Source: Bradyrhizobium sp. AUGA SZCCT0176
GTDB taxonomy: Bacteria; Pseudomonadota; Alphaproteobacteria; Rhizobiales; Xanthobacteraceae
Direction of reading: 5' to 3'
Length of the DNA stretch: 64,000 nucleotides
Assembly: GCF_018130145.1 (NCBI RefSeq)
Contig: NZ_JAFCMB010000011.1
Location: 62,001 to 126,000, forward strand
Shown here: positions 29,301 to 41,300 of the stretch, in pieces
Layout: every line of letters starts with the position of its first letter
Position numbering within the stretch: position 1 is the first letter of the stretch
Notes under the pieces: generated by a model
Databases searched by the model: none
Seen by the model: only the letters and a program-made list of their open reading frames with translations
Told to the model about the DNA's origin: nothing
Translations under genes and position numbers: made by a program

Positions 29301-32300
29301 ACGACGCTGACGTCGCCCGCCACGATACCAGGGGCGAACTCGATGCGGTCGTTGCCGCCGAGATCGACGATGACGTCGCGCCCGTCGCCGCGCGCGAAGT
29401 GATAGATGTCGGTGCCGGTGCCGCCTTCGAGGCGATCATCGCCCTCACCGCCCCTGAACACGTCGGTATCGGTCGCAAAGCTGCCGTCGCCGAACCCGAT
29501 CACGACGTCATCGCCGGTGCCGCCCGACATGATGTCGCTGCCGCCGCCGCCGATGATATGGTCGGCGCCCTCCTGGCCGGCGACGAGGTCATCGCCGAGA
29601 CCGCCATCGATGATGTCGTTGTCGGCGCCACCGGCGAGCCGGTCGTTTCCGGCGAAGCCATTGATGGTGTCGTTACCGCCATTGCCGAAGATGCGGTCAT
29701 TGAGCGCGCTGCCGCTCAGGACATGACCGGTGTCGTCGTCGTTGATGTTGATCGAATTGTCGATGGCAATCGGAACGCCGTCGAAATTCGCCGGTGTCAG
29801 CGTCGTGGCGTCGATGCCGAGCAGGCGCAGCAGCACCTGGTCGGGCCCCGACGTCGCGCGCATCATGACGACCGTATCGCTTCCCGATTGCGCCAGCCAG
29901 ATACCGCCGCCCTCGAAGGGATTCGGATTGCTGGACATCAGGCGGATCACGTCGCCGCCGGCGCCCGCCTGGAAGTCGGTGATGACGTCAGCGACAACAG
30001 GCTCCACGCCCTGCCGAACCGGAAGGAAGTAGTAGGTGTCGCGGCCGGCGCCGCTGGTCAGCGTGTCGACGGAGCTGTCGGCCGAAAGATCGCCGAAATG
30101 ATCGTTGCCGTCGCCGCCCGAGAGTGTGTCGGCCCCGTCGCCGCCCCTGAGATAGTCGTCGCCATTGCCGCCACTGAGCGTATCGTCGGTGGCGCCGCCG
30201 ACCAGCCATTCGCCGCTGACGGCGACGTCATCGACGAGCTGGGTGCGGATATCGGCCAGCGACAGCGTGACGCCGGCGGCTGCAATCTCGAAGGCTTCGA
30301 CGAGATCGCCGACGGAAGTCCCCAGACCGTTGCGGACGATGATACGGTCGGCGCTTCCGGAGAAGCGGATGATGAGATCCTGCCCGAGCGCGCCGAAGCG
30401 GATCTGCGACAGGCTGTAGCCTTCGATCCGCAACGTATCGGTCGTCGCATCACCGCCCTCGGTGATGGTATCGGCGCCGTCGCCGGCCGCGAACACATAG
30501 GTGTCCGCACCGGTGCCGCCGATCAGCGTATCGCTGCCAAGGCCGCCGACCAGGCGATCGTCGCCGGCGCCGCCATTCAGTGCGTCGTTGCCGTCACCGC
30601 CGAGCAGGATGTCAGCGCCGCCAAGGCCAGTGAGGCTGTCATTACCGCCCCGCCCTTCGAGGCGGTTCGCCTCGCTTGTTCCGATCGTGGTGTCGGCGCC
30701 CTCCCCGCCGGTGAAGGACTGATTCCTGAGTTCATTCACCGACCAGACGGTGCCGTCCGCAAAGGCAATGCTCTCGATGGTGTAGTAATCCGGGTAGCGA
30801 AGGACTTCGGTGAGCCTCAGCTCCTCGCCGGTGTCGCCAATCCGCAGCACCAGCGTCCAGGTGTCGACGACGCTGACCTTGACGTCGCCGGGCGCGACGC
30901 CGGCGCCGATCTCGATGCGGTCGACCCCGCCAGCATCAACGAGCGCGTCGTTTCCGTCGCCGCGACCCCAGCGATAGATGTCATTGCCAAACTTGCCGAA
31001 CAGCGTGTCGTTGCCGGTGCCGCCGACGAAGATATTGCCGTCGTTCGCCCCAGTCAGCGTGTCGTCGCCGGCTTCGCCAAGCAGCGTGTCAGTGCCGCCG
31101 AAGGCGAACAGGCTATCATTGCCCGCGCCGCCCGCCAGGGTTTCACTTTCGCTCGTCCCGATGATGATGTCGGCGCCCGAAGTCGGCGTCTTCCATCGCG
31201 CCGCGATATCGGCAAAGCTCCACACGGTGCCATTGGCAAAGGCGAAGCTCTCGATGGCGGCGGGGGACGATCCGTTGTTGATGGTGATGCGATCGTCGCT
31301 GTTGCGGAAGGTGATCGCGAGCGTCGACGAATTGCCGATCAGCGCGACGGTGACGTCGGACGGGTCGATCCCGGCGCCGAATTCGATCCGGTCGATACCC
31401 GACGCTTCGGTGATCGTGTCCTGCCCATCGCCGGCGGCGAAGCGGTAGACGTCGTTGCCGGCCCCACCTGCCAGATTGTCGTTGCCCTTGCCGCCGATCA
31501 GGATGTCGGTGCCGGCATCGCCGTTGACGGCGTCGTTGCCGCCATTGCCATAGAGCGTGTTGTCGTTGTTGCCGCCGGAGATCGTGTCATTGCCGGCACC
31601 GCCCCGGATCAGGTCGTTGCCGTCGAGGCCGGACAGGACGTCGTTGCCGACGACCGAACTCGCGACCGCTTCCGTGCGCGTGAGTTTTACGTTGTCGAGG
31701 GAAGCGCCGGTCGAGTCCGCGTAGCCGGTGCTGCGGAAGCCGAGCTGGTTGGTTCCAGCCGCTGCCGTCACCAGGATGCTGGAATGCATCATGGCGGTGT
31801 AGCTGTTCGCAAAGGTCGCGACGACGACGCCGTTCCACAGCACTTCGAACGAGCCGTTCGCATCATACGTACGGTTGGCATGGTCGAACTGCACGAGGAG
31901 GGTTTCGCCCTCGGTGAGACCGGTGACGTCCTGCACGATGTGCAGGTTGCTGTTGCCGCCTCCCGTGCCGGTTCCGTCGAGATCGAGCCAATAACTGCCG
32001 TCGGTCGCGGCGATATTGTTGTAGCCGGAATTGATCTGTTCGAAGCCCTGCGTCGTGCCCGGCTGGGTGCTGTTCACCCTGGTCCAGCCCGGCATGGTGG
32101 TTGCCGAGTAGCCAAAACTCTGCGCGGTGGCATCCGCGGCACGTTGCTCGAAGCTTCCATTGACCAGCAGGTTGTCGCCGACAGCCCGCCATTGGACGGT
32201 GCCTTCGCCGTTGATTTCGTCCGGGCCGGCAGTGCCGGTCAGCGTGTCGTTGCCCGCGGTGCCGGACATCTGCGCGCCGGTAGCGGCGGTGGTGATCGTG

Positions 32301-35300
32301 GGCTTGTTCGAATACGCCAGGCGCGCTTCGAGGTCGGCTGCGGTCCACACCGTGCCGTCGGCAAACCGGACTTCGGAAATCACGGCATCGTGGCCGCTAC
32401 GCGAGACCCAGACGCGATCCTCAGTGCCGGCAAAGGACAGATAGAAGTTGCCCCACAGATCGGACGAATCGCTCAGGACGCTCACCTGAGCCGGATTGAT
32501 CGTCGCATCGAACTCGATGACATTAACGTCGCCGTAGGGAGAGTCGTAGATTCGATCTTCGCCGAAGCCGGCCGAGAAGCGGTAGGTGTCGTCGCCGCTA
32601 CCACCATAAAGCTGATCGCCGCCCGTCCCTCCGGTCAGCACATCGTCGCCGTAGGAGCCGGACAGGGTGTCGTTGCCACCGCGTCCTTCGATGACGTCGT
32701 TTTCATCAGAGCCGTACATCGAGTCGTTGGTCGCGCCGCCGATCATCGGAGGGCCCTGATCCCCGGACTGGCGCGGATGTTCGATCAGGCTCCAGCGCGC
32801 CCTGATGTCGTCGGAATTCCATACCGTGCCGTCGGCAAAGCGAATGTCGTAGTCGCTGTCGTTTAAGCCGCCCTCCAGCGTGATGCGGTCTTCGGTCCCC
32901 GCTACGCGCAGGACCACGACTTCCCGGGGAAAATCGCCGCCGGTACGCTCGTGCTCGATGATGATGTCGCCGGACGAAATCGTCGCGTCGAAGACGATGT
33001 GGCTGACCTCTCCCCTCTCGTAGATCAAATCCTGGCCGAAGCCGGCCGAGAAGCGGTAGGTGTCCACCCCAAAGTCGCCCTGCAGCAAGTCGTCGCCGGT
33101 TCCTCCATCCAATATGTCATCGGCCTGGGAGCCATTGAGGAAATCGTGGCCGCCATAGCCCACGATCAGGGAACCCACACCGTAATTGGCCGACAGCCGA
33201 TCCCAGCCGCTGGTTCCCAGGATCTCAGAACCCTGGTCGCCATAGAGCTCCACGCCAAGCCATGGCTGAACGCGCGACAGGATGTCGTCGTAGGTCCAGA
33301 TGGTGCCGTCATCGAAATGGATCTCGTCCAGTTCATCGATCGAGTCCAGCATGATCTGGTCGGTGCTGCCGTCGATGGTGACCAGCACTCCCCAGTAAAT
33401 GTTGTATCCCTGAAGGCTCAGGTGGACGTCCGCTGCCGCGATCGTCGCGTCGAACTCGACGACATCGCTGTCTCCGCCGTAGTAATACGACATAGAGACG
33501 CGATCCGAGCCAAAACCGGCGGAGAAGCGATATGTGTCGTCTCCCAGGTCTCCGAACAGCAGGTCGTTGCCGGCCCCACCGATCAGGATGTCGTTCCCGC
33601 TACCGGAAAAGACTTGGTCGTTCCCGGCCGCGCCGATGACGGTTTCATTTCCGGCGCCGCCTTGGATGGTGTCGTCGAAGGCGCTGCCGTTGAGTGTTTG
33701 ATCGGTCGCATCACCCTCGATCAGGCTGCCGGGCAGTTCGACGGCATTGGCAACCAGTTGGTCGCGCGTCCAGATCGTCCCATCGTCGAAACGGACTTCA
33801 TCGATGCCGGACTCTTCGTCCCCATAGGCGCGGTGGATGATGATGGAGTCGCCGGTGACGACCGACTTCAGGATCAGGTCATAGCTGTCGTGCGAGAAAT
33901 AGACGGCGATGTCGGCGGCCGCGATTGTCGAATCGAAAACGATCGCATTCACCGAGCCTTCTTCACGGATCTCATCGATCTCATCGTCGCCGAAACCAGC
34001 GGAGAAGCGATAGGTGTCCGCGCCGTCCCCGCCCGAGAGGGTGTCAGCGCCGGCTCCGCCATCCAGCATATCGTCGCCGTCCCCGGCCCACAGGTCGTCG
34101 TCTCCCGCGCCGCCGACAAGGGTATCTGCGCCGCCGCCGGAATCGAGATAGTCGGCGGTCGCCGTACCGATCAGCGTATCGTCCGCGACAGCGCCCTGCA
34201 TAGCGATTCCAGGCGTCGGCACCACCGCGTTGACGATGTCGGCCATCGTCCAGACCGTTCCGTCCGCGAAGCGGATGCCGGCGATTTCCTGGTATTGCTC
34301 CTCGCCGAGTACGTAGGAGATCTCGATGACGTCTTCGGTGCCTGTCACCCGAATGAGCAGGGTGCTGGTGAGGCCGCCGCCCTCCCAACGGTCATAGGGG
34401 CGCTGCAGCTCGATATCGGCCGGCGTCAGGCTGGAATCGAACTCGATCCAGTCGAGCCCGGTATCGCCGGGCGAGATGACGTCATGGCCAAAACCCGCCG
34501 AGAAACGATAGACATTGGCACCTTCGTAGTCCGACATATAGTCGTTGCCGGTTCCGCCGATCAAGATGTCGTCGCCGTCGCCGCCATAGAGCTGGTCGTT
34601 GCCGGCGCCACCGATCAGGGTATCGTCGTTGCCGCGGCCATCGAGTTCGTCGTCTTTCGCCGTGCCGGTGAGAGTGTCCGCGACTGTTGCATTCGACGCG
34701 TACACGTAGCGATCGTTGTCCGCATAGCCGACCGCCCGGGCCACCATCTGCTGCTTATTGAGCACGGTGCCGTCGGCAAAGCGGATTTGCCCGATCGCAT
34801 CTAGATCACTGATGGTGATCTGGTCGTCACTGCCGGCGAAGCGCAGCCGCGCCTGCCCGAAGTCGAAGTTGCCGTTGCCATTGTCCCAGACAGTGGCCTC
34901 CAGCACGAAATCGTCGATCGAGAGCCCGGAACCGAACTCGATGACGTTGTTGGTGCCGTTCCAAGTGTAGTCTTGAATGACATCCTGGCCGAAACCGGCC
35001 GAGAAGCGATAGGTATCCGCACCTGCGTTACCCGTCAGCGTGTCGTTGCCGGCGCCGCCGATGATGATGTCGGCATAGGCGCTGCCGTTCAGGCTATCGT
35101 AACCGCCGCGCCCGTCCAGCGTGGCGCCGACTGAATAAGCGGACGCATCGATCAATTCGGCGGTATTCCCGCCGACGAGGCCGTTGCCCGCCACCACGCC
35201 AATCGCGGTCAGTCCGCTGAAGTCGTTGGCGGCGACCAGCGCCAGCATGTCGGCATAGCTGAGTGTACTGCCGTCGGCGAAGCGCAGTTGCTCGACCCTG

Positions 35301-38300
35301 GTCCAGTCGGCGGTGATGCCCCGCTGGATCGTGATCCTGTCGTCGGTCCCCAGGATCGCGATGATGAAGTCTTCGCCGTTGCTGCTTTTCGTCACCTGCA
35401 GATCGGCGGCGGTGATGCCGGCACCGAACTGGATCTTGTCGTTACCGTAATTCCAGTCGCTAATCGCGTCCTGACCGTCGCCCCGGTTGAACACATAGGT
35501 GTCGTCGCCGCCACCGCCGCGGAGCCAGTCATTGCCGGTCCCGCCGATCAGGGTATCGTTGCCATCGCGGCCATCCAGTATCGTATCGTTACCTGCCCCG
35601 CCCGACAGCGTGTTGGCAAACTCGTCCCCGCCGAACGTGTCGTCGCCGGTGGTCTGCGTCAGCGATCGTTCACGCATTTGCGCGTAGCTGAGCGTACTGC
35701 CGTCGGCAAAGCGCAGTTGCTCGATCCGGGTCCAGTCGGCGTTGAGAGCCCGCTGGATTGTGATCCGGTCGTCGGTCCCCGCTATCGCGATGATGAGATC
35801 TTCGGCGTTGTTGCCTTGCGTGACCAGCAGATCGGCGGCCGTAATGCCGGCACCGAACTGGATCGAGTCGTTACCGTAATTCCAATCGCTGATGATGTCC
35901 CGGCCGTCACCCCGGTTGAACACATAGGTGTCGTCGCCGCCACCGCCGCGAAGCCAGTCGTCGCCGGTCCCGCCGATCAGGGTATCGTTGCCATTGCGGG
36001 CATCGAGGATCGTATCGTTGCCCGCTCCACCCGACAGCGTGTTGGCAAACTCGTCCCCGGCGAACGTGTCGTTGCCCGTGGTCGGCGTCAGCGACTGTGC
36101 AAGCATTTGCGCGTAGCTGAGCGTACTGCCGTCGGCAAAGCGCAGTTGCTCGATCCGGGTCCAGTCGGCGTCGATGGCCCGCTGGATCGTGATCCTGTCC
36201 TCGGTTCCCGCTATCGCGATGATAAGGTCTTGGCCGTTGCTGCTTTGCGTGATCAACAGATCGGCGGCCGCGATGCCGGCGCCGAACTGGATCATGTCGT
36301 TACCGTAGTTCCAGTCGCTGATGATGTCCTGACCATCACCCCGATTGAACACATAGGTGTCACTACCGCCGCCGCCGCGGAGGTAGTCGTTGCCTGTCCC
36401 GCCGATCAGGGTATCGTTGCCATCGCCGGCATCCGTCATCGTATCGTTGCCGGCTCCGCCCGACAGCGTGTTGACAAGATTGTTGCCAACGAACGTGTCG
36501 TCGCCCCAGCCGCCTTGAACAAGGCCGGTACCCGTGGCGCTCAAGGTCTGATTGGCGACAACCGTGAAGGGTGCGCCGCCGAGATTGACGCCGGTGAGGC
36601 TGGCAGGCGCGACGTTGGCCAGGCGCAGCAGCACCCGCGCATCGGCAAAGCGCTGCGTTCCCTGCTCTGCGAAATAGATCAGCGTATCGGGGCCCTCGGC
36701 GCGTACCAGCAGCGTTCCCGGCAGTCCGTTAGCAATGGCAATGCTGAGGATATCGCCGGCATCGCCGCTCTTGAAGTTGGAGACGACATCGACGCCCTCA
36801 CCCCAGCGCGCGAGGGGCACGAAGACATTGTAGGTGTTCCGTTCCGCCGCGCCGGCGAGTGTCCGCGCGAACAGGCCGGAGCCGATATGCTCGATCGTCC
36901 CCACCGTCGACGGATCGACACTCGCAGCCTCGGGGTGGGCAACCGAAACGATCTGGACCCGTTGATCGTTGGTTGCTCCTCCCGTCGCAGCTCCGAAGCC
37001 GTACCAAACGGTGGTATCGCCGCCGAAAAGGCCGCCGACGACATCGTAGGACTTGGTGCCGATTTGCGTTCCGTCGACGCTGTAGGTGAAGGTCTTGGTC
37101 GCCGCGTCCCAGGCGATAACGACGTCGTGCCAGGCGGCGTCCTCGAGCTGGGCGAAGTCGTGCCGCGGGTCGAAACTGTTGTTGCCGGTTTGGCCGTTGA
37201 CGACGAACTGGCTGAAATCGGAGGCCTGCCCCGAGGTGTCGAAAATGATCCCGAACGAGCCTGGAACCAGCGCGCCCATCCCCCCGCCGCCGGCACCGGT
37301 GACCGCGCCGGGTCCGGTGTTCTGAACCGCAAAGGAGAAGCCATCGGCGCCGCCTTCGTTGGCGCCGAAGAACATCTTCGTCTTCCAGACGACGCTGTTC
37401 GCAAGGTCGACGGTCCCCCAGACCGCGCCTACCATGTTGCCGGAGTTCGGTGTCAGCTGATAGGTGCCGTTCCCCAACGAACTGGCCGAGCCGACGACCG
37501 CGGGACCGCCAACCGGCTGCGTGACGATCTCATGGAGTGCAAGGCCGATCGTCGAGGATGCCGACGTGCCGCCGCCGCCGGATCCCGGATTGGCATCCGC
37601 GAAGATCGGATCGGCAAAGGGATCGGTCGAGGGGCTGGTGGGATGGAGCACGCGCTCGGCGGCGTCCGGCGTCAACGCGCGCGCCAGTAGCGTCGCCGCG
37701 TTCCACTGCGTGCCGTCGTTGAAACGCACCACGTCGATCTGCGGCGCACTCGCCGTCGCCTGGCCGATAATCGTCAGCCGGTCGTCACTGCCGACCAGGC
37801 GCAGCACGATATCGCCACCGTCGCGGATGACGACGACGTCGGCCGGCGCAATGCCGCTCGCGATACGCAGCGTATCGTTGGAGCCCGTCCAGTTCGCCCC
37901 TTCGCGGATGGTATCGCGGCCGTAGCCGCGCCCGAAATGGTAGGTCGTGTCGCCGATGCCGCCGGCGAGCACATCGTCGCCCGCGCCGCCATCGAGTGTA
38001 GCGGTGATATCGATCTGCGAGCCGAAATCGATCGTATCGGCGCCGGTCCCGGTCGAGGCGGCCGCATGCGAATAGATGTCAGCGAGCTGCCAGACCGTGC
38101 CATCGGCGAATTCGAACTGCTCGACGCCGTAGTCGGTCGAGGCGTTGCCGCCGCGGAACATGTCCTTCAGTGTCAGGCGGTCATCGCCTCCGGCAATGCC
38201 GATCACGAGGTCGCTTGGGCCGACCGACAGGATGCGGATGTCGCTCGGCAGGATGCCGGCTGCAAAACGCACCTTATCGACCTTGGACGCATCCGAGATC

Positions 38301-41300
38301 TCGAGGTCGGAGATCGTGTCCTGCCCGTCGCCGCGCCCGAAATAATAGATGTCGGCGCCGCTGCCGCCTTCCAGCAGATCGGCGCCCTTGCCGCCGGTGA
38401 TGACGTCGGCCCCTCGGCCGCCCTCGAGGCGATCATTGCCGAGGCCACCAAAGATCTCCGAGCCGATGCCGGGGGTCGCGATATCGGCGGGAACGATGAC
38501 GTGGTCGTCGCGATCGGTTGATCCGAGCGAGGCGGCAATTGCCCGGTAATTCAGGCTGCGGCCATCCGCAAAGAGCAGCTTCGCCACGACCGGATCGGTG
38601 TCGCCGGGCGGATCGACCAGCGTGATGCGGTCGTCGGTGTCGCGGATCGACAGCACGATGTTGCCGTCGGCGTCACGGGTGGCGACGATGTCTTCCAGCG
38701 CAATGCCCGCGCCGAACACCAGCGTCCCCTTGCCGTCGGCCGAGCCGTTGCTCTCGATGCGGTCCTGCCCGTCGCCGCGTCCGAACCGGTAGATGTCGTC
38801 GCCGCCGCCGCCGACGATGACGTCATCGCCGCCGCCGCCCGCGAAGGTCTCGTTGCGCGCGGAGCCGATGATGCGGTCGTCCTGCCAGGTTCCGACCGCA
38901 GCCGCCATGTCGCGGAGCTGGTCGAGGGTGAATGTCGTGCCGTCGCTGAAACGAACGGTATCGACGCCGCTCCAGCCCGCGGTGTAGCGCAGCACGATCT
39001 GGTCGGTGGAATCGGCGAAGGACAGTACGAGTTCGTTGCGCGCCGGATCGATCTGCGAAACGCGCAGTTCGTCGGGCCGATAGCCAGTGATGCCGAGCGT
39101 GTCGTTGCCGGAATTGTCGTCGATGACGTCGCGGCCGTCGCCGCGCGTGAAGCTGTAACTGTCGTCGCCCGCGCCACCGCTCAGCGCGTCGTCGCCGGTG
39201 CCGCCCGAAAACGCGTCCGCGCGGCCGCTGCCGACGATGATGTCGTTGCCCGCGCTCGCCTGGCTGGCGATCGCCGCCTGCACCAGCGTCGCCGCATCCC
39301 AGACAACGCCATTGGCGAATTCGATGCTGGGCAGGCTGCCGCTGCCGAGCGCGCCCTTGATGACGAGCTGGATGCCCGACGAGAACGCGACGATCAGGTC
39401 GGAGGAACCGATCGCCGCGAGCCTGACGACGGCATCGTTCGAGGCATAGGCCTCGAGCACCACCGTGGCGCTGGTGACGCCGGAGGGCATCTCGACGCTG
39501 TCGATGCCTTCCAGCGCGCCGATGGCGACGCGCGAGTTCTGGCCAAGGATGAGCCGGTCATGCCCGGCGCCGGGATGCAGCGGGCTGTCTGTCGGCAATT
39601 CGCGTAAGTCGACCCGGTCCTGGCCGGCGTTCGACAATCCGTCGCGGATGATGCCGCGCACCTCTTCGATCGACAGCGTCGTTCCATCGGCGAAGACGAA
39701 GCTCTCGACGGGTTTGGCGCTGTAGCCGGAAAGGATGGCGAGCCGGTCGGTGCCGTTGCCGATCGTGATCAGCAGGTCGCCGTCAATGTTGCGGAACTGG
39801 ACCAGCTCGGGCGTGATGCCGTCGCCGAACACGACCTTGTCGATTCCGCCGGTGTCGTAGACGCTGTCGCTGCCGTCACCGATGCCGAATTTGTAGGTGT
39901 CGTTGCCGAGCCCGCCCTCGAGCGCGTCGAGGCCCGCGCCCCCCGCGAGCGTATCGTTGCGGTTGTCGAACCCGATCAGGTGATCGTCGGCCGCGGTGCC
40001 GGTCAGCATGCGGTCGATGATGGCTTCAATCGACAGAATCCGCCTGTCGGCGAACTCGAACTGCTCGACACGGGTGGTCGACAGGCCGTTGACGATGGTC
40101 AGGACATCGAGGCCGCTGCCGAGATCGATGATGAGGTCGTTGCCGTTGCGGCGGACGATAATGTCCTCGAGGCGCACGGAGGCGCCGAACACCACGCGGT
40201 CGATGATGCCGGCCGTGTCCGGCCGCTCATTGATGCGGTCGAAGCGATAGCCGGCCGAGAACGCATAGGTGTCGGCCAAATTGCCGCCGTTGAGCGTGTC
40301 GTCGCCCTGGCGCCCGTCCAGCACGTTCTCCTGATCGAGCAGGCCGGTGATGGTATTGTCGCCGCGGTTGCCGCCTGCGATCTGCAGCCGTTGCTCGACA
40401 TCTGATATCGTGACGATGGTGCCGTCGAAGAAGCGGAACAGCTCGACGCCGTCCTCCGCATCGCGGAACTGGTTGCGGATGCGCAGCGTGTCGGTGCGCC
40501 CGGTGAGCGAGATCAGAAGGTCGTTGCCGTCCTTGGTGTAGACGACGTCGGCGGTGGTGATGCCGCCGCCGAACTGGACCACGTCGTTGACGGGCACCTG
40601 CATGCCGCGCCGGTCCGCCCAGCTCGCACGCACGCGGCGGTCGATGATGACGTCTTCGCCATAGCCGGCGTCGAACTTGTAGGTGTCGCCGCCGTCTCCG
40701 CCGGTCAGCGTGTCGTTGCCGGCGCGCCCGTCGAGGGTTTCGGCGAAATTCGAGCCGGTGATGGCGTCGTCGCCATTGGTCCCGACAAGGTCGATATCTT
40801 CCGGATTGACGTCGAGGAACGACACCGCGCGGTCGGTGAAGACGAGGTTTTCGACCGCAAAGGTCTGACCGGCGTCGCGCACATACTGGTTCTCCAGCAC
40901 GAAACGCTGGCCGGTCGAACGGACCGTGATGATCAGGTCGAGCGCGGTGCGGGTGAAATCGACGTCGGTCGAGGCGATGCCGGCGAGAATGAGCTGGTCG
41001 TTGCCCGACGAGTCGAGGATGGTGTCGTTGCCCTCCCCGATCGCGACATAGTAGACGTCGTTGCCGCCGAAGCCGATCAGGCGGTCGTTGCCGGCGCCGC
41101 CTTCGATGGAATCCGACAGCTCCTCGTAGCCGTAGATCGTGTCGTTGCCTGATGTCGCGGCGATGTTGATGTAGTGCTGGGCCAGCTTGAAGCCGGTCCA
41201 GGTGGTGCCGTCGCCGAAGACGATGTCCTCGATGAAATTGATGAAGCCGAGGATCGGGACCGTGTCGAGAAAATCCTGCAGCACGACTTCATCATTCGTG

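Noticed and set aside
18689..32866. Very long open frames on the + strand (for example 20069-24169, 24194-26809, 28541-32866) that might look like genes
   Set aside because: They run antisense to the giant RTX gene, have periodic His/Arg/Asp/Val-rich composition mirroring the repeats, and match no protein family. They are by-products of high GC and codon bias.
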